Shown one piece after another: positions 13,201-21,172 of a stretch of 24,094 bases of DNA. The stretch lies in assembly GCA_035524895.1 (NCBI GenBank), contig DATLFI010000319.1, forward strand, positions 1 through 24,094, given 5' to 3'. Both the position numbers and the translations under genes were made by a program. How positions within the stretch are numbered: the stretch's first letter is position 1; every line of letters starts with the position of its first letter. The stretch comes from DATLFI01 sp035524895. Lineage in GTDB: Bacteria; Acidobacteriota; Thermoanaerobaculia; Multivoradales; Multivoraceae. The notes under the pieces are model-generated. The model ran no database searches. It saw nothing but the letters and a program-made list of their open reading frames with translations, and was not told the origin of the DNA.

Positions 13201-14553
13201 CTACTCGGGAGAGCCGATCGCGTACAGGTGCCCCGCGGTGCGCCAGTACCAGACGCCGCCCACGAGGGCCGGGGACGCGATGACACCTTCGTCGAGCGAG
13301 TTGACGTGAAGCACGGCGAACTCGGGACCCTGGCGCACGACGAAGGTCTCGCCATTGTCGTTGGTGAAGAACACTTTGCCGTCGAAAGCAACGGGGGCGG
13401 CGGAGAAGCTCTCGCGGCGCGCCTGCCCCAGACGCTCCTGCCACAGGACCTCGCCGGTCGCCGCTCGGTAGACGCTGATGACGCTCGCCATGTCGTTGAC
13501 CATGTACAAGTAGTCGCCGATCGCGATGGGCGCAGGCACGAACGGCGATCCTTTGGGCGACGACCACACCACGTGGGTCTCGGTGACGTCGCCGGAGCCG
13601 CCTGGGCGGATCGCAAGCGTCGGGCCGGCGCGTCCCGAGGTGCTGAACAGGAGGCCGTGCGACACCACGGGGGTGGGGATGACCTCGAAGGTGGTGCCGC
13701 CAGCGCGCCACAGCTCCTTGCCCGAATCCGGGTCGTACGCGAAGACGTGCTGCTGGCTGTTGACCACGATCTCGTCGTGCGCCTGCGGGTCGCTGCCGAC
13801 TCGAATCGCGACCGGAGAGGACCACCCGACCTTCGTCGGTCGCGGCGTGCGCCACAGCTCGCGGCCGGTGTCCTTGTCGAACGCGGCGATGAACGAGCCC
13901 GAGCCCTGGTCTTGAACGACCACGACGCGATCGCGATAGAGCAGGGGGGAACAGGCGGTGCCGTGGTAGGCATCGAAGGGTCCCATCGGCACGTGCCACA
14001 CCTGCTTGCCCTCGAGGTCGAGCGCGAGGAGCCCGTGGTTGCCGAAGTAGGCGTAGAGCCGCTCGCCGTCGGTGCTCGGTGTCGAGGACGCATGCCCGTT
14101 CTTCGGGTAGGCCCTCTCGGGCGACGCATCCGCCGGCGCTGATGTCTCCCAGAGCTGCCGGCCGTCACGACGTGAGAACGCCAGGACGGAACGACGCGCG
14201 CCGCCGTCGTAGGCGGTGGTCAGGAAGACGCGATCGTTCCACACGATCGGCGACGAGTTGCCGCGACCGGGCACCGCCGTCTTCCAGAGCACGTTCTCGG
14301 TCGTCGACCACCGATCGACGTATCCCGACCCGGTCACCAGTCCCTGGCCCGACGGACCGCGCCACCGAGGCCAGGACTCTGCAGGGTCGCCCGGCGCGGC
14401 GATCATCGAGACCTCCAGGTCCGCGGAGGCATGCCCCGCGGCGACGCCGAGGAGCGCCAGCGCCAGGGTGGTGCCGGCAACGGCGCAGCAAGCAGCCTCG
14501 CGGCGCCGGAGCGGAGGATGTCGAGCAACGGATGTGGTGCGAGCTCGGAGCAT
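13201..14553 (-). CDS. Exported PQQ-like beta-propeller protein
   Basis: The 450-residue protein has an N-terminal export helix (about 21-43) after a very basic start. WPRWRGPSGQGL (61-72) is the typical opening of the outer-membrane/periplasmic PQQ-like propeller group, followed by repeated blades with Trp-docking segments: GRQLWETS, GKQVWHVP, GRELWRTP, GKELWRAG and GEVLWQER. It lacks a cytochrome or catalytic dehydrogenase motif that I can see, so it may be a binding or scaffold protein rather than an alcohol dehydrogenase. ATG 14553 has GAGGTGA just upstream. It is likely the first gene of an operon with the YkgJ-type and DUF4097-type genes. Confidence 0.87.
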   Translation of the reverse strand: MLRARTTSVARHPPLRRREAACCAVAGTTLALALLGVAAGHASADLEVSMIAAPGDPAESWPRWRGPSGQGLVTGSGYVDRWSTTENVLWKTAVPGRGNSSPIVWNDRVFLTTAYDGGARRSVLAFSRRDGRQLWETSAPADASPERAYPKNGHASSTPSTDGERLYAYFGNHGLLALDLEGKQVWHVPMGPFDAYHGTACSPLLYRDRVVVVQDQGSGSFIAAFDKDTGRELWRTPRPTKVGWSSPVAIRVGSDPQAHDEIVVNSQQHVFAYDPDSGKELWRAGGTTFEVIPTPVVSHGLLFSTSGRAGPTLAIRPGGSGDVTETHVVWSSPKGSPFVPAPIAIGDYLYMVNDMASVISVYRAATGEVLWQERLGQARRESFSAAPVAFDGKVFFTNDNGETFVVRQGPEFAVLHVNSLDEGVIASPALVGGVWYWRTAGHLYAIGSPE

Positions 14554-14852
14554 GGTCACCTCGGGTCTTGGACGGCACGCGCGCGCGCGGCGCGCGCTTC
14601 CGGGACGGGGCCCGGCTGCTTCACTAAACGGTGTGGCGCCGGTGTTGGTAGGCCGTCGCCACTTCGTCCCACGTGACGGATGGTACAAGCGGCCCGCGCC
14701 GCCGCGTTGCGATCGACCGCAAAGATCCTGGGTTGTCCCTGGTGTCCCCGGCCCAATTCTCTTCACGTTCTATCCTATGAATCCCGATGCACAGCGACCC
14801 CGGAGGCATCGGGCGCGGCCGAAGGCGCAGAAAGCGCAGAAAGGCGGAAACG
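14554..14852. other. Divergent intergenic region with GC alternation and a short tandem repeat
   Basis: This 299-base gap separates the PQQ-like gene (minus) from the exported hypothetical gene (plus). It contains an alternating GC stretch at about 14578-14598, AT-richer sequence at 14755-14790 (ATTCTCTTCACGTTC, then TATCCTATGAAT, a possible plus-strand promoter) and the nine-base GCGCAGAAA repeated in tandem at 14825-14842. An in-frame ATG at 14787 could extend the downstream gene by 22 residues, but the signal peptide favours 14853. No RNA gene was recognised. Confidence 0.5.
14825..14842 (+). repeat. Two tandem copies of GCGCAGAAA before an exported protein gene
   Basis: GCGCAGAAA occurs at 14825-14833 and 14834-14842, and a related GGCGGAAA follows, ending three bases before ATG 14853. 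The purine-rich last unit may serve as the ribosome site. Similar purine/GCGC tandem stretches can be dispersed repeats, but other copies would have to be shown. Confidence 0.55.
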
Positions 14853-15647
14853 ATGAACCGAGCACGCACTTCGCGGCGAAGATGGAGCGCCAGCCCGATC
14901 GTGGGTTGGCTTTGTCTGCTCCTGGCGGCTGGACCGCTGGTAGCGGCTGGTCCGGTTCGCGTCGTCGGGATTCGCGCCGTCGGTCCTGGCCTGGGAGCCA
15001 ACGGCACCGAGTTGCAGGCGTTCCGAGAGCAACCAGGTTTGACCCTTGCGCTCGCCGTGCAGGCGCCGGCCGGCAAGTCGGTGATCGAAGTCGATGACGA
15101 CGGCTGCGTCGTCGACAGCCTCACCGACGACCGCGGCACCAACCTGCTGGAGTCCGTCGACTGGGGGCCATTCCCGGAGACCACCGAGGACGGGCGCCAC
15201 GCCCTGATCGAGCTGCGCGCGCGGTCGCGCCCGGCGGCGGGTGCCTCGAAGGTTCGAGCGAAAGGGTCTCTGGCGCTACAGGTGGCCGCTGGTGTCGAGA
15301 GCGAGAAGATCGCCAGCCTGGCGCTCTCGGCCGGTCAAAAACTCGAGACCCGTCGCGGCACGCTCGAGCTGGTCGAGGTCGCCGGCGAGGACGAGGGCGC
15401 GACGCTGACGTTCGGCGCCACCATGCAGATCCGCGACGAGCTCAAGGAGATCCGTTTCTTGGGCGCGGACGGACAGCCGATCGAGATCTGGGGGCGCGGC
15501 TCCATGACCATGGGTAACGCCGTCCAGCTCGAGTACGTGCTCCGGGAGAAGCCGGCGAAGGTGACGGTCGAGCTCGACTGGTGGCAGGGCCTCGAAGCCG
15601 TGAAGGTTCCCTTCGAGGTCGAGGTGGGGCTGGGCCTGACAGAATGA
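14853..15647 (+). CDS. Exported protein of unknown function
   Basis: The 264-residue protein has a basic start and a hydrophobic segment at about 15-32 (PIVGWLCLLLAAGPLVAAG), consistent with a signal peptide. The rest is beta-rich and soluble-looking, with alternating hydrophobic strands: RVVGIRAVG, LTLALAVQAP, GTLELVEVAG and KVTVELDWWQGLEAVKVPFE. Only two Cys occur: one within the signal segment, the other in DDGCVVDSL. I do not recognise a family. It resembles secreted proteins of Planctomycetes and Acidobacteriota only in style. Start 14853 gives a clean signal peptide; 14787 is an alternative. The next exported gene follows after 91 bases on the same strand. Confidence 0.7.
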   Translation: MNRARTSRRRWSASPIVGWLCLLLAAGPLVAAGPVRVVGIRAVGPGLGANGTELQAFREQPGLTLALAVQAPAGKSVIEVDDDGCVVDSLTDDRGTNLLESVDWGPFPETTEDGRHALIELRARSRPAAGASKVRAKGSLALQVAAGVESEKIASLALSAGQKLETRRGTLELVEVAGEDEGATLTFGATMQIRDELKEIRFLGADGQPIEIWGRGSMTMGNAVQLEYVLREKPAKVTVELDWWQGLEAVKVPFEVEVGLGLTE

Positions 15648-15738
15648 GGTCGTGTCGCGGCGAGTCGCGTGATGGGCTCTTGCCGCACAGAAATCACGTC
15701 CCTTCGGACACAGCGGACGGGACCGAGGAGCAGGGTCG

Positions 15739-16356
15739 ATGAGAGCAAATCGGAATCGGATGATGGTAGGCCTGATCGCAGCGTTGACCGCCGGGATGTT
15801 CGCCCTGGTCCTGCCGCTGTCGGCGCAGGAGGGCGGAGAGTCGCCCGAGGCGGTGGTGACCGCAGCGCAGAAGGCTGCCGGCGCCAAGGATGCGAAGGCG
15901 ATCGTGCGGCTGGTCGCGCCGTCGGAGCGAGCGATGCTGGCGTTCTCGACGGATCTCGGCGTCGACATGATGAGCGAGATGTGGAAGGGCGACAGCGCCA
16001 AGAACTTGAAGACGAGCTACTCCGAGCTCAAGAAGAAGTACAAGGTCTCGGAGCCCCCGGAGGGCGATACCCTGGACCTCGGGCCCGACACCTCCCAGGA
16101 GGAGATCGACCAGCACATCCGGAAGCGGGCCGAGAGCATGTACCAAGGCGTCGATCTCGTTGGCTACGTCGGTGACCTGATGGGCTTGGTTCTCGCGCTG
16201 CCCGAGATGGCCGACCGCCCGTTGCTGCCGGAGGGAGCCCTCTCGGACTTGAAGGTCGATGGCGACAAGGCCACCGCCACGCTCGGGGAGCAGCCGTTGC
16301 AGTTCATTCGGGAGGGAGGGAGGTGGTACCTCTCCGCCCATACACTAGGTGGATAG
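15739..16356 (+). CDS. Small exported protein of unknown function
   Basis: The 205-residue protein has a signal peptide (about 9-30, ending LSAQ-EGG). The mature part begins with PEAVVTAAQKAAGAKDAKAI (36-55) and ends with DKATATLGEQPLQFIREGGR before WYLSAH. That order (helix for a population of 'events', then a strand with W-Y at the end) is reminiscent of NTF2-like/DUF4878 lipoprotein domains, but there is no lipobox Cys and no clear match. GAGGAGCAGGG lies before ATG 15739, a good ribosome site. The coding end is two bases from an inverted repeat at 16358. Confidence 0.75.
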   Translation: MRANRNRMMVGLIAALTAGMFALVLPLSAQEGGESPEAVVTAAQKAAGAKDAKAIVRLVAPSERAMLAFSTDLGVDMMSEMWKGDSAKNLKTSYSELKKKYKVSEPPEGDTLDLGPDTSQEEIDQHIRKRAESMYQGVDLVGYVGDLMGLVLALPEMADRPLLPEGALSDLKVDGDKATATLGEQPLQFIREGGRWYLSAHTLGG

Positions 16357-16357
16357 C

Positions 16358-16386
16358 AGTCGTTCATGGGCCGCCCATGGACGACT
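16358..16386. terminator. Inverted repeat, 13-base arms, between converging genes
   Basis: AGTCGTTCATGGG (16358-16370) pairs with CCCATGGACGACT (16374-16386) with one G/T wobble and a three-base loop. It begins two bases after the stop of the small exported protein and faces the end of the sortilin-like gene at 16523. No T-run follows, so factor-independent termination is uncertain; it could also act from the other strand or stabilise transcripts. Confidence 0.55.
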
Positions 16387-16522
16387 ACGTGAAGCCGAAC
16401 AGCCCCGTCCCGGCCGCGCGTTGCCGAACAGGAGAACGTCGTGCTCGGCCGTACCCTACGGGAGATGAAAGCAAGGCCCTTTCGGGACAGTTCACGGGGG
16501 TTTCAGCACGGGCTGCTACCCC

Positions 16523-19500
16523 TCAACGCCGTCCCGAGCTCGTCTCCTCGGCGGCCTCCTTCGGCACGACCAGCGCCGGCACCTTCAGCTCGTCGACCTT
16601 GCGGTTGAAGGCCGCGACGTCGGTGTCGACGATCTCCTTCAAGCTCGCGAGGAGCGCGTCGAGCTCGGGCTCGAGGTCCTCGAGCCGCTCGTACGCGCCG
16701 GCGGGGGGCCGGTGGTTCGAAGCGATCACGTAGGCGTAGAGCTCGACGTACTGGTTGTCGATCATCGGCGGGAAGTTGAGCGGGTCCTGACCGGACTTGC
16801 TCTTCACCTGGGTGAGCTGCTCTTCGACCTCGGTGAGCTTCTTCTCGAGCTCGCCCGCGAGGCTGGTCAGGTCCTCGTTCTCGACGCCCGCCTTCTTGGC
16901 GCGTTCCGCGACGCTCTTGGCTTGTGCCTTCAGCTCACGGACGCTGCGGATCGCGTCGAAGATCTGATCCAGACGCCCAGCGATCCTCTGGCCGAGCTCA
17001 TGCTGCTCCGCGAGGTCGCCCGCCGTGGAAGGGAGGGTGGGCCAGGACTCGACCACGATCGGCTGCTCCTGGCTGAAGTCGCCGGACGAGAGGCGCACGG
17101 TGTAGCGCCCCGGGAGCACCGAGAGCCCGGGCGTGAAGCCCCAGTGCACGACGCCCTTCGGCACTTCGGGTCCCTTGCCACGAAGGTTCCAGGTCCAAGC
17201 GTTGAGGCCCTTGTCGACCTTCAGGCGGTCGCCGCCGCCTCCGAAGAAGGCGGCGAAGAAGTCGTCTTCTCCAGGGCCACCTTCTTCCTTGGCGTCGGGC
17301 TTCCACTCGACCGAGCGAACCACCGTCTCGCCGTCGAGCACCTCGAGCTTCACCGGCTGCTCCGGTAGCTCGCCGACCTTGAAGTAGACCTTCGCCGGGG
17401 CGCCGCCGCGGTATGCCAGACCCGGTTCGTAGAGCGCGAGGTCGGCCTCGCCGCCGCGGTCGATCTGGCGCAGCGCCGAAATCTGTCGCAGCACCCAGAA
17501 GCCTCGGCCCTGCGTCGCGATCACCAGATCGTCGCGGTGGATCGCGAGATCGGTGACCGGGCTGACCGGCAGGTCGTCGCCGAGCTTCTCGTCGTCGCCG
17601 AAGCGCTGCCAGCGGCGTCCGTCGTCGAAGGAGACGTACAGCCCGTACTCGGTGCCGGCGAACAGCAGCCCCTGGCGCGTCGGGTCCTCCCGGACGACCC
17701 TGGTGAAGTTGGTGTCCGGGATGCCGTTGCGGCCGTTGGTGAGGAGCTGCCAGCTCGAGCCGCCGTCGGTGGTGCGGAAGACGTAGGGTCGGAAGTCGTT
17801 CTCGCGGTAGCGGTGCACTGCAATCAGCACGCGGTCGGGATCGTGAGCCGAGAGGTCGATCATGTTGACCGTGCCGCCACGCGGCATCTCTTTGGGGGTG
17901 ACGTCGTTCCAGGTGGCGCCGCTGTCGCGCGAGACCTGAACGCGCCCGTCATCGGTGCCGGCCCACAGCTCGCCCTTGCGGTGCGGCGACTCCTCGAAGG
18001 CGAAGATCGTGTTGTAGACCTCGGTGCCGGTGTTGTCGCGAGTGACCGGTCCGCCGGAGTAGTCTTGCTGCTCCTCGTTGTCGGTGGTGAGGTCCGGAGA
18101 GATCGTCTGCCAGCTCTGGCCGCCGTCGGTCGAGCGGTGCACCACCTGCGAGGTGTGGTAGAGGATGTCCGGGTCGTGGGGCGAGAGCCGGATCGGCGCG
18201 TTCCACTGGAAGCGGTATTCGAGGTCCCGGGCCGCCTGTCCGAGCTGGAGCTGCGGGTAGGCGATGATCTCGCGCTGGTCGCCGGTCTCGAGGTCGGTGC
18301 GGCTGATGCTGCCGCCGTAGCAGCCGGCGTACACGATGTCGGGATTGCGCGGATCGACCGCGATGTGGCCGCTCTCGCAGCCGCCGACGTTCTGCCAGTC
18401 GGGCGGGATGCGGTTCCAGGCCACGAAGCCGTGGCTGGGCACCGAGATCGTGCTGTTGTCCTGCTGCGAGCCGTAGACCCGGTACGGCCACTGCTCGTCG
18501 ACCACCAGACGGTAGATCTCGGCGGTCGCCTGGTTCATCTGCCACGACCAGGACTTGCCGCCGTCGAAGGAGACGTTGGCGCCGCCATCGTTGCCGTTGA
18601 TCATGTTGAGCGGGTCGTCGGGGTTGATCCAAAGGTCGTGGTTGTCACCGTGCGGCACGCGGATCGACTCGGGGAAGGTGCGGCCGCCGTCGACCGAGCG
18701 GAAGAAGCCGACGTTGAGCACGTACACCGAGTTGGCGTTCTGAGGGTCGGCGTAGATGTGGTGGTAGTACCAGGGGCGCTGGCGCAGCTTGGCTTCGCCG
18801 GACATGCGTTGCCAACCCTCGCCGCCGTCGTCGCTGCGGTAGACGCCGCCCTCGTCTCCTTCGGCCTCGATCAGCGCCCAAACGCGGTTCGGGTTGGCTG
18901 GCGAGACCGTCACGCCGATGCGTCCCAAGGGACCTTTGGGGATGCCCTTCTCGAGCTTGGTCCAGCTGTCGCCGCCGTCGGTGGACTTCCAGATGCCGCC
19001 GTCCTCGTTGCCTGAGATCAACGTCCAGGGTTTGCGCTCGGCGTACCACGCTGCCGCGTACAGGATCCGCGGGTTGGTGACGTCGAGGGCGAGGTCGACG
19101 AAGCCGGTGCGGTCGTCGACGTAGAGCACCTTGCTCCAGGTCTTGCCGCCGTCGGTGGTGCGGAAGACGCCCCGCTCGTCGTTCGGTCCGAACAGGTTGC
19201 CGAGCGCTGCCAGCCACACCCGGTCGGGGTCCTGCGGGTGGACGTGGATGCGGCCGATCTGCCCGCTGTTGGCGAGGCCGATGTGGGTCCAGGTCTTGCC
19301 GGCGTCGGTGCTGCGGTAGACGCCGTCGCCGTTGGAGATGTTGCCGCGCGGACACGACGAGCCGGTGCCCACGTACACCACATTCGGGTCGGAGGGCGCG
19401 ACCGTGATCGCGCCGATCGAGCCGACGCCCAGATAGCCGTCGGTGACGTTGGTCCAGTTGTTGCCAGCGTCGGTCGTCTTCCAGACGCCGCCGCCGGTGC

Positions 19501-19753
19501 CGCCGAAGTAGTAGACCAACGGCTGCCCGGGCACCCCGGCGACCGCTGTCACGCGGCCACCGCGCGAGAAGTTGAGCGACTCGAAGTCGAAGCCCTTCAG
19601 CAGCTCGGGGGAGACCGCGAGATTCGCGGGATCCTCGCGGTAGTCACGGGCGGTGCCGTTGGTGGCCGCCGCGGTGCCCGTGAGCGCGAGGGCCAGCACG
19701 GAGGCGGCGATGGGGGTGCGGCAGGACAGGGGTATGCGCTGCATTGGCTTCAT
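16523..19753 (-). CDS. Exported sortilin/VPS10-like Asp-box propeller protein
   Basis: The 1076-residue protein starts with a signal peptide (about 11-30). It contains at least eleven Asp-box units of the form S/T-x-D-x-G-x-x-W, for example KTTDAGNNW (92-100), RSTDAGKTW (147-155), RTTDGGKTW (198-206), KSTDGGDSW (256-264), RSDDGGEGW (306-314) and RSTDGGQSW (540-548), paired with DPxxVYVGT-type strands. These build two beta-propellers like VPS10/sortilin and exo-sialidase-like glycosidases, but no catalytic residues are recognised. The C-terminal third has an Ig-like beta part and a charged helical segment (about 920-990, ELEKKLTEVEEQLTQVKS), then NQYVELYAYVIASNHRPPAG. Start 19753 has AGGAG nine bases upstream. 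Bacterial members of this size are common in Acidobacteriota and Bacteroidota; their substrates are unknown. Confidence 0.88.
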   Translation of the reverse strand: MKPMQRIPLSCRTPIAASVLALALTGTAAATNGTARDYREDPANLAVSPELLKGFDFESLNFSRGGRVTAVAGVPGQPLVYYFGGTGGGVWKTTDAGNNWTNVTDGYLGVGSIGAITVAPSDPNVVYVGTGSSCPRGNISNGDGVYRSTDAGKTWTHIGLANSGQIGRIHVHPQDPDRVWLAALGNLFGPNDERGVFRTTDGGKTWSKVLYVDDRTGFVDLALDVTNPRILYAAAWYAERKPWTLISGNEDGGIWKSTDGGDSWTKLEKGIPKGPLGRIGVTVSPANPNRVWALIEAEGDEGGVYRSDDGGEGWQRMSGEAKLRQRPWYYHHIYADPQNANSVYVLNVGFFRSVDGGRTFPESIRVPHGDNHDLWINPDDPLNMINGNDGGANVSFDGGKSWSWQMNQATAEIYRLVVDEQWPYRVYGSQQDNSTISVPSHGFVAWNRIPPDWQNVGGCESGHIAVDPRNPDIVYAGCYGGSISRTDLETGDQREIIAYPQLQLGQAARDLEYRFQWNAPIRLSPHDPDILYHTSQVVHRSTDGGQSWQTISPDLTTDNEEQQDYSGGPVTRDNTGTEVYNTIFAFEESPHRKGELWAGTDDGRVQVSRDSGATWNDVTPKEMPRGGTVNMIDLSAHDPDRVLIAVHRYRENDFRPYVFRTTDGGSSWQLLTNGRNGIPDTNFTRVVREDPTRQGLLFAGTEYGLYVSFDDGRRWQRFGDDEKLGDDLPVSPVTDLAIHRDDLVIATQGRGFWVLRQISALRQIDRGGEADLALYEPGLAYRGGAPAKVYFKVGELPEQPVKLEVLDGETVVRSVEWKPDAKEEGGPGEDDFFAAFFGGGGDRLKVDKGLNAWTWNLRGKGPEVPKGVVHWGFTPGLSVLPGRYTVRLSSGDFSQEQPIVVESWPTLPSTAGDLAEQHELGQRIAGRLDQIFDAIRSVRELKAQAKSVAERAKKAGVENEDLTSLAGELEKKLTEVEEQLTQVKSKSGQDPLNFPPMIDNQYVELYAYVIASNHRPPAGAYERLEDLEPELDALLASLKEIVDTDVAAFNRKVDELKVPALVVPKEAAEETSSGRR

Positions 19754-19774
19754 CGATCTCGACTCCTGCAGAAT

Positions 19775-19805
19775 GAGCAGACACGAGCCTCGGAGCGGAC
19801 ACGAG
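19775..19805 (-). repeat. Direct repeat in the leader of the sortilin-like gene
   Basis: On the minus strand CTCGTGTCYGCTC occurs twice (plus-strand copies at 19775-19787 and 19793-19805), 12 of 13 bases alike and 18 bases apart. It lies 22-52 bases upstream of ATG 19753. It could be a pair of regulator half-sites or a chance duplication. Confidence 0.5.
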
Positions 19806-19891
19806 GCGCCCGTGACCCGCGGCGCCCCAGTGCGCTTGGTGCTGATTTGATGATACCGGGGCGGGCGGTGGACGCGCCTGCGCAGGACGGC

Positions 19892-21172
19892 TCAGCTTGG
19901 GTGATTCGCGGTGAGCACCCGATCCATGAGGGCGTGCGCTTCCTCCACTCGCGCCAGCGACCCTGCCCTTCCCTGGAACACCTGGCCCGCACCACCGCCG
20001 CGCCCGTCGAGGAGCGCCGCCACCTGTTGGCCCAGCTCGCGCACATCGCCTGCGGCCCCACTCGCCGCCGCCACCACGAACGCGAGGCGATCTCCGGCAC
20101 GCGCGGTGAGCAGCGCGAGTCGCGCACCTTCGCCGTCGGCGAATGCGCGGCCGACCTCCTGGAGGAACGTCGCCTCGCGGTCCTCGAAGTGGCGAGCTAC
20201 CACCGGCTCGGACCCGCCGAGGAGCGCTGCCGCGGTGGCAGAGGCGAGCTCCTTGGTCAGTGCGCGCTGCGTCCGGTCGGCCTGCTCGAGTCGGCTCAGC
20301 TTCTGCCGGGCCACCTCGACCAGGTCGTCGTCGCTCGCGCCGAGGGTCGCTCGCAGCTCCGCGGCTTGATCCTCGCGCCGACCGAGTCGCTGCCTGACAC
20401 GCCCGCCTGCCACCCAGTAGAGCCGGGTCCCGCCGCGCAGGCGCTCCGTGCCGAGCAGCTTCAGCGACTCGATCTCGGCCGTGGAGCGCAGGTGCGTGCC
20501 GCCGCAGGTGTTGAGGTCGATGCCCTCGATCTCGACCAGCCGCACATCATCGGCGAAGCCTTCGGGTAGCCCGCGGCTGCGCACCCGGTCACCCAGCGCC
20601 TCGTACTCCGCGAGCGGCACGCGACGCGCCGACACCGCTCGCGTCGCGCGCACCTCGACCATCACCGCTTCCTCGAGCGTCGCGAGCTGCTCCCCGCCGA
20701 GCGCAGGCACGTCGAGCTCCACGTCGCACACCTCCGGTCCGAGGTGAAACGAGGTCGTGGGCCAGCCGAAGCGGTCGGCGGCGATGGCGCTCAGCAGGTG
20801 CTGCGCCGTGTGCTGCTGCATCAGGTCGTAGCGTCGAGCCCAATCGAGCCGCACCGTCGTCGGCCCGACGGCCACCGGCTGGCTGAGGAAGTGCCGCACC
20901 TCGCGCTCGGGAGGGCCGGAATGGCTGGCTGAGCCCATGACACGCTGGACGTCGACCACCTCGACGGCGACATCGCGGGCTTCCAGCAAGCCGCGATCCG
21001 CCGGCTGGCCGCCGCCCTCCGGGTACAGGAGCGTGTCGGCGAGCACGGCGTACGGACGGCCGCCGTCCGAACCGCTCTGGAGCACTTGGGTCTCGAGCGC
21101 CTGCAGGTATGCATCACGCTCGAAGCCGGCCCTCGTGGGAGCGACCGACCCGGGTGTCGAGGGCGCCGTCAT
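19892..21172 (-). CDS. Alanyl-tRNA editing protein (AlaX type) with DHHA1 domain
   Basis: The free-standing 426-residue editing hydrolase removes serine or glycine wrongly attached to tRNA-Ala. LADTLLYPEGGGQPADRG (44-61) is the start of the editing domain, QQHTAQHLLSA (119-129) gives the His121/His125 zinc ligands and NTCGGTHLRST (221-231) gives Cys223 and His227. A coiled region (about 262-310) leads to a DHHA1 domain with its glycine-rich end RGGGAGQVFQGR (391-402), which binds tRNA. No aminoacylation domain is present, so this is the long AlaX class and not a cut-down AlaRS. ATG 21172 is chosen since the first 15 residues are the last before the editing fold; the ribosome site is weak. The neighbouring genes are not related in function. 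Confidence 0.92.
   Translation of the reverse strand: MTAPSTPGSVAPTRAGFERDAYLQALETQVLQSGSDGGRPYAVLADTLLYPEGGGQPADRGLLEARDVAVEVVDVQRVMGSASHSGPPEREVRHFLSQPVAVGPTTVRLDWARRYDLMQQHTAQHLLSAIAADRFGWPTTSFHLGPEVCDVELDVPALGGEQLATLEEAVMVEVRATRAVSARRVPLAEYEALGDRVRSRGLPEGFADDVRLVEIEGIDLNTCGGTHLRSTAEIESLKLLGTERLRGGTRLYWVAGGRVRQRLGRREDQAAELRATLGASDDDLVEVARQKLSRLEQADRTQRALTKELASATAAALLGGSEPVVARHFEDREATFLQEVGRAFADGEGARLALLTARAGDRLAFVVAAASGAAGDVRELGQQVAALLDGRGGGAGQVFQGRAGSLARVEEAHALMDRVLTANHPS

Noticed and set aside
14578..14598. Alternating GC stretch as a possible terminator hairpin
   Set aside because: Self-complementarity follows from the GC alternation, no T-run is present, and it lies upstream of rather than after the PQQ-like gene.
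17537..19015. 492-residue plus-strand open frame
   Set aside because: It is antisense to the Asp-box protein, and its Val/Asp/Ala-rich composition reflects the opposite-strand codons of that gene.
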